A DNA stretch of 64,000 bases from NCBI RefSeq assembly GCF_013387495.1, contig NZ_JABZEE010000001.1, positions 248,001 to 312,000 of the forward strand, in the 5' to 3' direction. Shown here piece by piece: positions 24,684 to 32,332 of this stretch. The translations under genes were made by a program, and so were the position numbers. Source of the stretch: Streptomyces sp. PKU-EA00015. Lineage in GTDB: Bacteria > Actinomycetota > Actinomycetes > Streptomycetales > Streptomycetaceae. Numbering within the stretch: the first letter of the stretch is position 1; each line of letters opens with the position of its first letter. Below the pieces are notes generated by a model. It saw nothing but the letters and a program-made list of their open reading frames with translations, had not been told where the DNA came from and did not search any database.

Positions 24684-25057
24684 CAGCGTCCTTGGTACGT
24701 GGGCCCCAGGAATCGGCGTACTGCGGTTGGGCGACGTCGGTGCGCGGCGGGCCGAGGGCACACGAAGGCAAGCCCACCGTGGATCACCGGCCACACACGG
24801 TAGTCGCGGAGCAGCCGCGTCCGGCGGGCAGTTGGGAAACTTCCCCGCCGTGCGTCCCGCTCTGGTATGAGGGCTCGTACGCCAGCCCGAAAACACGCGT
24901 CGACCCCGTGCCGCGGGGCGGCAACGGGGTCGACAGTGATGATCACGGCTGGATCCGGCCGTTCCGATCCGGCCGCCGCAGGGTGCGGCCGACGGATGCG
25001 GTGCGACGCGAGCCGGCTGCGGCTCCGGCTGCGGCTGCGGCCCGATGCGATTCCCGG
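24684..25057. other. Intergenic region upstream of the conservon
   Basis: About 370 bp with no supported gene. It holds a strong hairpin (24899-24934), a simple GGCTGC/GGCTCC repeat run near 25013-25040, and presumably the conservon promoter. Confidence 0.5.
24899..24934 (-). terminator. Terminator of the MBL-fold gene
   Basis: Outer 11-bp stem GTCGACCCCGT/ACGGGGTCGAC, one bulged base, inner GCCGC/GCGGC stem and a short GGG loop. On the minus strand it is followed by GCGTGTTTTC, a short U-tract. It lies 124 bp past the stop of the MBL-fold gene. Confidence 0.6.
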
Positions 25058-26305
25058 TCAGCGGGAGGGCGCAGCCTCCGGGGTGCCGCCCGGGTCCTTG
25101 TCGGCCGCGGGAGGGGCCTGCGGGGCCGTGACGGCCGACGCCGTGGCCGCGGCGGCGTCCGTCGCAGGGGTCCAGCCTCCGGCCGGAGTGGTCGCCACCG
25201 CGCGCCACCACAGCGCGGACGGCACGTTCGCCGCGGTCGGCTCGAAGGGCTCACCCGGACGGGGCAACGCGACGGCGGCTCCGGCGCCGGACGCGGCCGT
25301 GACGGTGCCCTCGGCGGGCTCGGCCCACGGGTGCGGCGCCAGGTTGAACGTGCCCCAGTGGATCGGCAGCATCACACCGGACGGCGTACCGCCCTGGAGG
25401 TCCAGGTGGGCCCGCATGCCCTCTGCCGGTGTCATGTGGATGTCCGGCCAGTACTCGGAGTAGGCGCCGATCTGGATCATGGTCGCGTCGAACGGTCCGT
25501 GCTCCGCCCCGATGTCCGCGAAGCCGGGGAAGTATCCCGTGTCGCCGCTGTGGTAGATCCGGTGCTCGGGGCCGGCCACCGCCCAGGAGGCCCAGAGGGT
25601 GTGCTGCTGGTTGCGCAGTCCGCGCCCGCAGAAGTGGCGGGCCGGTGTGGCGGTCAGCCGGATGCCGTGGACCTCGGCCGACTCGTTCCAGTCGAGCTCG
25701 CGCAGCCGGTCCGGGGCCACGCCCCAGCGCTCCAGGTGGGCGCCCACACCGAGGGGGACCGCGAACACGGTGTCCGTGCCGGCGAGGGCCCTGATGGTGG
25801 GCAGGTCGAGGTGGTCGTAGTGGTCGTGGGAGATCACCACGACGTCGACGGTGCCGAGAGCGGCGAGCGGCGCGGGCACGGGATGCAGACGCTTGGGCCC
25901 GACGAAGGCGAAGGGGGAGCAGCGCTCGCCCCAGACGGGGTCGAAGAGGATCCGGCGGCCGTCTATCTCCGCCAGGACGCTGGAGTGGCCCATCCAGGTC
26001 AGCCGCAGCCCGGAGGCGGGCGGCTCGGCGAGATCGGCGACGGTGGTCGGGTGCACGGGCACATGACCGACCGGGGTCCGGCGGGCCCGCGCCTCCTTCT
26101 CGAAGTAGATCTTGGCGAATTCGACCATGGAACCGCCGGAGGGCCTGGTGCGCGCGCCCACCGGGTTGCGGAAGACGCCGTCGGCGAAGTTCGGAGAGCG
26201 GCGGATTCGCGCCATCCGCTCCCCGGCCGGGTCGGCTCCGAAGGCGGCCGGCCTGAGTGAACGCAGCCGGGCTCTCAGCGAGTGGGGGGAACCAGCGCCG
26301 GTCAC
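25058..26305 (-). CDS. MBL-fold metal-dependent hydrolase (NAPE-PLD/UlaG-like)
   Basis: 415 aa, cytosolic. Metallo-beta-lactamase fold with LTWMGHSSVLAEIDGRRILF, the metal motif HDHYDHLD, HSGDTGYFPGF (metal Asp) and MLPIHWGTFNLAPHPW. This arrangement is typical of the NAPE-phospholipase D/RomA-like group acting on phosphodiesters or lactones. The last 80 residues form an Ala/Pro/Thr-rich tail not part of the fold, longer than usual. The substrate is unknown. It is transcribed toward the conservon but separated by a terminator, and diverges from the AhpD-like gene. Confidence 0.9.
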   Translation of the reverse strand: MTGAGSPHSLRARLRSLRPAAFGADPAGERMARIRRSPNFADGVFRNPVGARTRPSGGSMVEFAKIYFEKEARARRTPVGHVPVHPTTVADLAEPPASGLRLTWMGHSSVLAEIDGRRILFDPVWGERCSPFAFVGPKRLHPVPAPLAALGTVDVVVISHDHYDHLDLPTIRALAGTDTVFAVPLGVGAHLERWGVAPDRLRELDWNESAEVHGIRLTATPARHFCGRGLRNQQHTLWASWAVAGPEHRIYHSGDTGYFPGFADIGAEHGPFDATMIQIGAYSEYWPDIHMTPAEGMRAHLDLQGGTPSGVMLPIHWGTFNLAPHPWAEPAEGTVTAASGAGAAVALPRPGEPFEPTAANVPSALWWRAVATTPAGGWTPATDAAAATASAVTAPQAPPAADKDPGGTPEAAPSR

Positions 26306-26570
26306 GACACCTCCTGATGATCGGGGGCTTCTTCATTATGTGCGGGCACGCACGTCACGCCAGGTGTCCTGCGCTGCGTCCGATCCGTCATGACGGGCAA
26401 CGCGCACCCCGGCGCCGGTGTTCCTGCCCCCTCCCCACGGGCCCCGCGCCGAAGCCTGCCGGCGCGATGTCACATTCCGGCGGCCCCCGTCCGTCGTACC
26501 GGCGAAAGGACACCGCGAAGACCCGTACGACAGGTACGGAGCCACGCACGACGACCGCAGGAGGCCCGTC

Positions 26571-27149
26571 ATGGCCCGCATCTCCCTCGCACCGCGCCGC
26601 ACCCTGTTCCTGCGCCTCACCGAGTGGTACACCCGGCGCAGGTACGGCAAGGCCCTCGACCCGCTGCGGGCCCTGGGACACAACCGGCGGGTGCTGTTCA
26701 CCGACCTGAGGCTGGAGATGTCGGTCGCCAGGTGGAAGGCACTCGACACGGACCTCAAGGCGCTGGCCACGATGGCGTCCGCGGCGTCGATCGGCTGCAG
26801 CTGGTGCATGGACTTCGGCCACTGGGAGAACCGGACGCGAGGGATGGACGCGCGCAAGGTGCGGGACGTCCCCGTGTGGCGGGACAGCGACGTCTACTCC
26901 CCGCTGGAGCGGGACGTCATGGAGTACGCCGAGGCGATGACCGCGAATCCGCCGGAGGTGACCGACGAGCTGACCGGTCGCCTGCTCGCGGCGCTGGGCG
27001 AGGAGGCGTTCGTGGAGCTGACGGCGATGGTGGCGGTGGAGAACCTGCGTTCGCGCATCAATGCGGCACTCGGCCTGACCAGCCAGGGTTTCAAGGACCA
27101 CTGCGAGATCCCGGCCGCCGCACGGTCCGCCACCGGAACGGCGGCCTGA
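26571..27149 (+). CDS. Carboxymuconolactone decarboxylase/AhpD-like protein
   Basis: 192 aa all-helical AhpD fold. The redox motif is CSWCMDFGHW (CXXC with a downstream His), preceded by ALATMASAASIG and followed by VELTAMVAVENLRSRINAALG. The CXXC pair suggests peroxidase-type activity rather than decarboxylation. GGAGG six bases before the ATG fixes the start. It is followed by a terminator hairpin and a TetR gene; the TetR regulator may control it, by proximity. Confidence 0.88.
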   Translation: MARISLAPRRTLFLRLTEWYTRRRYGKALDPLRALGHNRRVLFTDLRLEMSVARWKALDTDLKALATMASAASIGCSWCMDFGHWENRTRGMDARKVRDVPVWRDSDVYSPLERDVMEYAEAMTANPPEVTDELTGRLLAALGEEAFVELTAMVAVENLRSRINAALGLTSQGFKDHCEIPAAARSATGTAA

Positions 27150-27165
27150 GCCCGGACCACCGCAT

Positions 27166-27190
27166 CCCCTTCCGCCTCGGCAGGAAGGGG
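27166..27190 (+). terminator. Terminator after the AhpD-like gene
   Basis: CCCCTTCC/GGAAGGGG, 8-bp stem with a 9-base loop, 16 bp after the stop codon and just before the next promoter. Confidence 0.55.
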
Positions 27191-27213
27191 GATCCCGCTC
27201 AAGATCGGCTGTG

Positions 27214-27219
27214 TAGGGT
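27214..27219 (+). promoter_or_regulatory. -10 element of a leaderless promoter
   Basis: TAGGGT lies six bases before the GTG start of the TetR gene. At this distance transcription would begin at or next to the start codon, and no ribosome site is present. The same hexamer precedes galE. Confidence 0.45.
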
Positions 27220-27225
27220 GACGCC

Positions 27226-27843
27226 GTGGCCCGGATTCGGTTGAACGTGTCGGAGCGGCGTGAGGAGCTGCTGAACGCGGCTGTCGAGCAGATCGAGGAG
27301 CGCGGCGTGGCGGCCGTGCGGATCGCCGATGTCGCCTCGTCCCTCGGCGTCTCCAGCGCCCTGGTGCTCTACCACTTCTCGTCCAAGGAACAGCTGGTCG
27401 CCGCGGCGTTCACGCATGCCGCCGACGCCGACCTGGCCCACCTGCGCAAAATCCTCGGGCGGCGCACCTCCGCGCTGCGCCGGCTGCGGGCGGCCGTCCG
27501 CTGGTACGCCCCGACCGGCCAGGCCAAGGGCTGGCGGCTGTGGATCGACGCCTGGGCGGCCTCCCTGCGCGATCCGACCCTGCGCGAGGTCGCCCGCGCC
27601 CTCGACCAGCAGTGGAAGGCGGCGCTGGCCGAGGTGATCGCGGAGGGCGCGGAGGCCGGGGAGTTCCCGTGCGAGGACCCGGCGGCCGCGGCCTGGCGTC
27701 TGACGGCGTTCCTCGACGGGCTCGCCGTTCAGATGACGTCGTACGCGGGTTCGCTGACCCGTGCGGCGATGCTGCAGTGGACGGACGAGGCGCTGGCCCG
27801 CGAGCTGGGGGTGGACCGCGAGTCGCTCACGGCGTCCCGCTAG
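27226..27843 (+). CDS. TetR/BetI-like transcriptional regulator
   Basis: 205 aa. N-terminal HTH with SERREELLNAAVEQIEERG, VRIADVASSLGVSSALVLYH and FSSKEQLVAAAF; C-terminal TetR_C_6/BetI-like domain with WRLWIDAWAASLRDP and AWRLTAFLDGLAVQM. Likely a repressor responding to a small ligand. The GTG start has no ribosome site but a TAGGGT -10 six bases upstream, pointing to a leaderless message. It is convergent with the SGNH hydrolase. Confidence 0.9.
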   Translation: MARIRLNVSERREELLNAAVEQIEERGVAAVRIADVASSLGVSSALVLYHFSSKEQLVAAAFTHAADADLAHLRKILGRRTSALRRLRAAVRWYAPTGQAKGWRLWIDAWAASLRDPTLREVARALDQQWKAALAEVIAEGAEAGEFPCEDPAAAAWRLTAFLDGLAVQMTSYAGSLTRAAMLQWTDEALARELGVDRESLTASR

Positions 27844-27856
27844 CCGGGGCGTCTGC

Positions 27857-27878
27857 GCCCGGGGCGTGAGCCCCGGGC
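27857..27878. terminator. Bidirectional terminator hairpin
   Basis: Perfect 9-bp stem GCCCGGGGC/GCCCCGGGC with a 4-base GTGA loop between the convergent TetR and SGNH hydrolase genes. Confidence 0.6.
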
Positions 27879-27894
27879 ACTGTGCCGCCTCGGC

Positions 27895-28686
27895 TCAGAG
27901 CGGCAGGAGGTCCGGGCGCTTGGCCGCCACATGGTCGCCGGAGCTCTCGCCCCGCAGCCGTCGGCCGATCCACGGCACCAGGTACTCGCGCGCCCACTGG
28001 ATGTCGTCGCGCCGCACCTCGAAGGCACCGCGCGGCGGGAGCGGCGGCCAGGGCTGGTCCGGGTCGGCGGGCACGTCGAGACCGAGCACCTGGGCGGCGC
28101 GCAGGGCGACGCGGGTGTGGCCCTCGGGTGACAGGTGCAGCCGGTCCGCGTCCCACGCACGCCGGTCCTGAACGGATTTGAGCGACCACAGGTCGAGGAC
28201 GGGGCAGTCGTGGCGGTCGGCGATGGCCCGCACGTGCGCGGTGTACGTGGCGATCTTTCCGCGCAGATGACGCAGGACCGGCACGTCCCGGGTGTCGAAG
28301 CCGGTGGTCACCATGACCGTGCCGACCGAGCTCTTGAGGTCGGCGACGGCCCGCTCGAGCCGCTCGGCCACGTCGTCCGGGTCGCTGCCCGGCCGGATGA
28401 TGTCGTTGCCTCCCGCGCAGAACGTCACCAGGTCGGGGGCGAGTTCCTTGGCCCTCGGGACCTGCTCGTCGACGATCTGGTCGAGGAGGCGGCCGCGTAC
28501 GGCGAGGTTGGCGTACCGGAAGGTGTGCTCCGGCGTCAGGTCGGCGAGCAGCACCGCGAACCGGTCCGCCCAGCCGACGTACGTCCCGTCGGGACCGGGG
28601 TCCCCCACGCCCTCGGTGAAGCTGTCACCGATCGCCGCGTACGACCCGAATACGCCCTTGTTCTCTGTTCTCGAATCGTCTGCCAC
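27895..28686 (-). CDS. SGNH/GDSL hydrolase family protein
   Basis: 263 aa. Block I YAAIGDSFTEGVGD holds the nucleophile Ser, block II has RGRLLDQIV, block III FCAGGNDIIRPG (oxyanion Asn) and block V DRLHLSPEGHTRVAL the catalytic Asp/His. There is no signal peptide, unlike the secreted SGNH esterases, so it acts in the cytosol. Likely an esterase, thioesterase or lipase of unknown substrate. GTG start. The promoter region upstream (28687-28780) carries an imperfect dyad, TTGAC-AGGTG versus CACCT-GTCAA. Confidence 0.9.
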   Translation of the reverse strand: MADDSRTENKGVFGSYAAIGDSFTEGVGDPGPDGTYVGWADRFAVLLADLTPEHTFRYANLAVRGRLLDQIVDEQVPRAKELAPDLVTFCAGGNDIIRPGSDPDDVAERLERAVADLKSSVGTVMVTTGFDTRDVPVLRHLRGKIATYTAHVRAIADRHDCPVLDLWSLKSVQDRRAWDADRLHLSPEGHTRVALRAAQVLGLDVPADPDQPWPPLPPRGAFEVRRDDIQWAREYLVPWIGRRLRGESSGDHVAAKRPDLLPL

Positions 28687-28834
28687 GGGAGCACATCTTT
28701 CCTTTACGGATGTGACCTACGCGACCGTAAGGAGGGGTTGACGGGAGGTGATCTATGCCACCTGTCAAGTTTCCGTCAAGCCGGAATACGCGGAATCCCC
28801 CGCTCCGCCGCCGGACGGAACGAGGGATGCGCGG

Positions 28835-28857
28835 CCGGCGGCCCAACGGGCCGCCGG
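28835..28857 (-). terminator. Terminator of the M23 peptidase gene
   Basis: Perfect 10-bp stem CCGGCGGCCC/GGGCCGCCGG with a 3-base loop, seven bases past the M23 peptidase stop. Confidence 0.6.
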
Positions 28858-28863
28858 TGTACG

Positions 28864-29763
28864 TCAGATGGAGACGCCGTGCTGGCGCAGGTAGGCCAGC
28901 GGGTCGATGTCGGAGCCGTACGACGGGCTGGTACGGATCTCGAAGTGCAGGTGCGGACCGGTGGAGTTGCCGGTGGAACCGGACAGACCGATCTGCTCGC
29001 CGCCTGAAACGCTCTGACCGCTGGAGACGGACAGGGAGGAGAGGTGGGCGTACTGCGAGTAGGTGCCGTCACCGTGCTGGATGACGACCTCGTTGCCGTA
29101 CGAACCGCTCCAGCCGGCCGAGACGACGGTGCCCGGCCCGACGGACTTCACGCTGGTGCCGCTGCCGGCGATGAAGTCGACGCCGGTGTGGTAGCCACTG
29201 GACCACATGGCACCGGACGCGCGGTACGGCGTGGAGACACCGCCGCCGACCGGAGCGGTCCAGCCCGAGGACGCCGGGGCGGCCTTCTCGGCGGGGGCCT
29301 CGGCGGCGGGAGCCGCGGCGGCGGGGGCCGCGGCCCGCGAGGCGTCGCGCGAGGACCGGGGCTTGGACTCGGAGCGCGGCTCCGAGTCCTTCTTCGCCTT
29401 CGACTTCGCGTTGATGGTCAGCTCGAGACCCGGGTGGATCAGCGCCGGGTCCGCACCGATGGCACGGCGGTTGTCGTTGTAGAGCCTCTTCCAGCCGCCG
29501 CGGACGTTCTGCTCCTCGGCGATCTTGGCGAGGTAGTCGCCGGCGACGACGGTGTACGTCTTCGGGGCCTTCGCCGCGGCCGGAGCGGCCGCGGCGACCG
29601 AGGCCGGAGCGGCCTTCTGGGGAGCGGCGGCGGGGGTCGCGGCGTTGGCGCCGGTTGCGCCGAGCAGCGGCAGGGCTATGGCGGCGCTGCCCGTACCGGC
29701 GGCGACGAGGCCGCGAGTGACGGGGTTGGCCTTGGGACGGCGGTGCTTACCCTTTCCGGGCAT
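28864..29763 (-). CDS. Secreted LysM-M23 cell-wall endopeptidase
   Basis: 299 aa. Signal peptide of about 42 residues (basic start, LVAAGTGSAAIALPLLGATG, AxA-type site at ANAAT). One LysM domain (YTVVAGDYLAKIAEEQNVRG to LIHPGLELTIN) for peptidoglycan binding, an Ala/Pro/Lys linker, and a C-terminal M23 domain with HTGVDFIAGSGT and HLHFEIR zinc ligands. It cuts peptidoglycan cross-bridges during growth or germination. ATG 29763 follows GGAGAGGA. The leader carries a c-di-AMP riboswitch, tying expression to second-messenger level, as known for other Streptomyces wall hydrolases. Confidence 0.93.
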   Translation of the reverse strand: MPGKGKHRRPKANPVTRGLVAAGTGSAAIALPLLGATGANAATPAAAPQKAAPASVAAAAPAAAKAPKTYTVVAGDYLAKIAEEQNVRGGWKRLYNDNRRAIGADPALIHPGLELTINAKSKAKKDSEPRSESKPRSSRDASRAAAPAAAAPAAEAPAEKAAPASSGWTAPVGGGVSTPYRASGAMWSSGYHTGVDFIAGSGTSVKSVGPGTVVSAGWSGSYGNEVVIQHGDGTYSQYAHLSSLSVSSGQSVSGGEQIGLSGSTGNSTGPHLHFEIRTSPSYGSDIDPLAYLRQHGVSI

Positions 29764-29779
29764 GGCGCATTCCTCTCCG

Positions 29780-29955
29780 GCGCCTGCGAGGTGAGCTGTC
29801 GGGTTCGGGCTGGAGATGCCCGTTCGCGCTTGTTGCACGAATTAACCCCGAGCCGTCCGAATTCTCCGGATACGGCGTACTACCTGGTTCCCCCGCTCCT
29901 GCCACGCGTGAGTGGGTTCGAAGTCCGGTCGGCGGCAGGATTAGGCGGTCCGTCC
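29780..29955 (-). promoter_or_regulatory. ydaO-type cyclic di-AMP riboswitch
   Basis: The minus-strand leader of the M23 gene has the conserved blocks of the ydaO/yuaA (c-di-AMP) riboswitch in the right order: CGCCTAATCCTG at the 5' side, GCGGGGGAACCAGGTA, CGGGGTTAATTCG, GGGCATCTCCAGCCCGAACC, CGACAGCTCACCTCG and GCAGGCG closing the first stem. The ribosome site GGAGAGGA follows directly. In actinobacteria this class lies upstream of wall-remodelling enzymes and c-di-AMP turns expression off. Boundaries are approximate, from reading not covariance scoring. Confidence 0.85.
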
Positions 29956-30653
29956 GGATTGAGCGTGACCGTAGGCGAGTACACCGGGCGGTACAAGCCG
30001 CGAATTTCGCCCGGCTTTCCCGGTCACGATTTCCGGGCCGCACCGCTCGTCACCCTCCGTGGACGAGTGACGGTCAATTCCCTTGCCGACCACGGAATTG
30101 ACACAGGGAAAGCAGGCACGTTCCGTCACGAATATGATCCTGCTCACGAGCCGCATCCCATCTCCCCCGTATCCTGGGCACGTTATCCGTAAAGGCTCAA
30201 TTCGGACAGAAGGCATAAACAATCATCTAAGGGCACACTTGGGCACCAAGCGCCGTCCGCAACGCCCGACTTCGTCCCCTGCCGCCGCGCGGCCCACGGC
30301 GGAGCCCCTCGCCGCCCGTTTCCGGCCACCCTGAATTCAGCCAGCCGCATCCCGGAGAAACACCAAGCGAATGACGGCAGGCCCCTTTCACGCAAAGGGA
30401 ATCGGGCCGGGCCGCCGCACTCCTCGGCTTTCGATCGCGGCGGCCGGCCATTCACGCGGAGCCCGGCCGCGTGGTGCGCGGGGGCGCCCGCGGGCCCCGC
30501 CCTCATGACGGTGCCGGGGCGGCCGGTCCCGCCACGCCCGCGGGCACGGAACGCATCACGACCGACATGATTGCCTGATGAACCTGTGCCGTATCGTCGG
30601 ATCGCGCCATCGTCGGCGACCGGCGCCGACGGCCGTCGCCTGAAGGAGTCCAC
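29956..30653. other. Long intergenic region between M23 leader and tyrosine phosphatase
   Basis: About 700 bp with reduced GC in its first half. Short frames are open on both strands but show no ribosome site or recognisable protein. It must contain the promoter driving the c-di-AMP riboswitch leader (minus) and that of the phosphatase gene (plus). No other structured RNA was recognised. Confidence 0.45.
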
Positions 30654-31466
30654 GTGACGCAGCAGCTGCCGCAGGCCCCGTCGACCGAACCCCGGCTGGC
30701 CGGAGTCCGAAACTTCCGGGACGTGGGCGGACTGCCGACCGTGGACGGCGGGCGCGTGCGGCACGGCAGGCTCTACCGCAGCGGGCACCTCGCGCACGCC
30801 ACCGAGGGCGACGCCGCTTTTCTCACGTCCCTCGGGCTGCACACGATCTTCGACTTCCGCAATGCGGCGGACCAGCGGCTGGAAGGCCCGGACGTCGAGC
30901 TCCCGGGCGTTCGGAACGTGAATCTCCCGCTGAGCGACCCTGCCGACGGCGCGGAGTTCTGGAAGATGGTCCGGGACGGCAACCTCGACCAGCTGAAGTC
31001 CATCCTGGCCGACGGCAAGGGCGCCGCCCGGATGATCGCCTCCTACCGGATGATCATCAAGGAGCGGACCGCCGAGCACAGCCGCGTCCTGCACGCATTG
31101 GCCGAGGACAGCGTCCCGGCGCTGATGCACTGCGCGGCCGGCAAGGACCGCGCCGGCCTGTCGATCGCGGTGACCCTGCTCGCCGTCGGCGTGGAGCGCG
31201 AGGCGATCGAGGCGGACTACCTGAAGTCGAACGACCCGCACCGCCGCTACAAGGTCAAGCGCGGCGACGACTCCCCCGAGGCCATGTCGGCGGAGGTCAT
31301 GGAGCTGCTGAGCCCGCTGTTCGACGCCCGCGCCACCTATCTGTCCGCCGCGTTCGAGACGATCGAGGAGACGTGGGGCGGCACCGAGCAGTACCTCTCG
31401 AAGGGGCTCGGGCTCTCCGCGACGACCCGTGAGCGGCTGCGCGAACGGCTCGTCGAAGAGGGCTGA
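30654..31466 (+). CDS. Tyrosine-protein phosphatase (MptpB-like)
   Basis: 270 aa. The P-loop is MHCAAGKDRAG (CX5R with Lys and Asp), the signature of the MptpB/LipA-like family that acts on phosphotyrosine, phosphoserine and phosphoinositides. Other family features: GVRNFRDVGGLPT, RHGRLYRSGHLAHAT and TIFDFRNAADQRL. It is cytosolic in sequence (no signal). AAGGAG lies six bases before the GTG. It is convergent with the small membrane protein gene (18-bp gap). Confidence 0.92.
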   Translation: MTQQLPQAPSTEPRLAGVRNFRDVGGLPTVDGGRVRHGRLYRSGHLAHATEGDAAFLTSLGLHTIFDFRNAADQRLEGPDVELPGVRNVNLPLSDPADGAEFWKMVRDGNLDQLKSILADGKGAARMIASYRMIIKERTAEHSRVLHALAEDSVPALMHCAAGKDRAGLSIAVTLLAVGVEREAIEADYLKSNDPHRRYKVKRGDDSPEAMSAEVMELLSPLFDARATYLSAAFETIEETWGGTEQYLSKGLGLSATTRERLRERLVEEG

Positions 31467-31484
31467 GCCCCGGGGCGGGGCCGC

Positions 31485-31658
31485 CTACTGGTTCTGGCCG
31501 CCCACGAGGAAGAGCAGGTAGAGGAACGCGGCGACGAGGTGCCCCGCCACGAGGTAGGCGAACAGGCGGATGACCAGGCCGCGCGGGAAGCGGTCCTCAC
31601 GCCTGTTCTCGGGCGTGTCCGGCAGGGGCTTGTCCAGGGGGTCCCATGTGGGCGTCAT
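31485..31658 (-). CDS. Small single-span membrane protein (DUF6126-like)
   Basis: 57 aa: a polar Pro-rich N-terminus (DPLDKPLPDTPENRREDRFP) and one hydrophobic segment (VIRLFAYLVAGHLVAAFLYL) near the C-terminus. A perfect GGAGG five bases before the ATG shows it is a real gene. It lies 14 bp after the XRE-cupin regulator stop in the same direction; the same pair occurs at the end of the S. coelicolor hopanoid region (SCO6770/6771, from memory). I believe it matches DUF6126. Function unknown; a regulatory or anchoring partner of the XRE protein is possible. Confidence 0.82.
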   Translation of the reverse strand: MTPTWDPLDKPLPDTPENRREDRFPRGLVIRLFAYLVAGHLVAAFLYLLFLVGGQNQ

Positions 31659-31672
31659 CACAACCTCCGGGG

Positions 31673-32260
31673 TCAGACGTGCGGGTGCGGATCGGGACTC
31701 TGCAGCAGGGTGTGCATGAAGAGCAGCTCCGCGCCCTCGGGCGTGGCGGCCGCGATGCGGTGCGGCGTGAGCGAGTCGAAGTGCGCGCTGTCCCCGGGCG
31801 CCAGCTCGTGGACGGCGTCGCCGAGGCCGAGACGGAGCCGTCCGCCGAGGACGTACAGCCACTCCTCGCCCGGGTGCACCCGGATCAGATCGCCCTGGGC
31901 TCCGTACGGGACGACCACCCGCAGGGCCTGCATGGCCCGGCCGGGAGCGCCGGCCTGGTGGTACGTCCAGCCGTCGGCGGACGCCGGCTCTCGGCGGCCG
32001 GCCCGGATGACCGGCTCACGCTCGGGCGGAAGCTCGCCGAGGACCTCGGCGACCGTCGTACCGTAGATCCTGGCGAGGGCGAGAAGCATCGGCAGCGAGG
32101 GCTGCCGGTTCCCGGTCTCGAGCCGGGACAGATGGGCCGGGGAGAGCCCGGCGCGCTGGGCGGCGGCCTCGAGGGTCAGCCCGCGGCGGCGGCGCAGCTC
32201 GCGCAGCCGCGGCGCGACGTGGTGGATCCCCTCGCCCGTCGGTGCGGCGGAAGTGGTCAT
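31673..32260 (-). CDS. XRE-family regulator with cupin domain
   Basis: 195 aa. N-terminal HTH (about 16-70) with LRELRRRRGLTLEAAAQRAG and LSPAHLSRLETGNRQPSLPM; C-terminal cupin (about 115-190) with HPGEEWLYVLGGRLRLGLGD. Such regulators sense small metabolites through the cupin, often in polyamine or amino-acid uptake. A nested palindrome at 32281-32315 directly before the start is a likely own operator. It lies directly downstream of the hopanoid aminotransferase but has its own control region, so it may or may not regulate hopanoid genes. Confidence 0.92.
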   Translation of the reverse strand: MTTSAAPTGEGIHHVAPRLRELRRRRGLTLEAAAQRAGLSPAHLSRLETGNRQPSLPMLLALARIYGTTVAEVLGELPPEREPVIRAGRREPASADGWTYHQAGAPGRAMQALRVVVPYGAQGDLIRVHPGEEWLYVLGGRLRLGLGDAVHELAPGDSAHFDSLTPHRIAAATPEGAELLFMHTLLQSPDPHPHV

Positions 32261-32280
32261 GCGTCCATTGCGCCAGGCTC

Positions 32281-32315
32281 TTGCCCAGGAGGCAAGTTTC
32301 TTGCCTCTCAGGCAA
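32281..32315. promoter_or_regulatory. Nested palindromic operator of the XRE-cupin gene
   Basis: GAGGCAAG (32289-32296) and CTTGCCTC (32300-32307) form a perfect dyad around 32298; an outer TTGCC (32281-32285) and GGCAA (32311-32315) share exactly the same centre. The motif TTGCC/GGCAA thus appears four times. It sits 21 bp upstream of the XRE start and fits cooperative binding of two HTH dimers. Confidence 0.65.
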
Positions 32316-32332
32316 AGGCTCCGGGGATCCGC

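Noticed and set aside
24684..25211. Extension of the conservon kinase to 25211
   Set aside because: It would overlap the MBL-fold gene and cross a terminator hairpin; the N-terminus from 24683 is the normal one for CvnA kinases.
29915..29935. tRNA-like GGTTCGAAGTCC sequence
   Set aside because: No cloverleaf could be built around it, and it lies in the c-di-AMP riboswitch aptamer.
29941..30222. 93-codon minus-strand frame upstream of the M23 peptidase
   Set aside because: It overlaps the riboswitch leader, lacks a ribosome site and does not resemble any protein.
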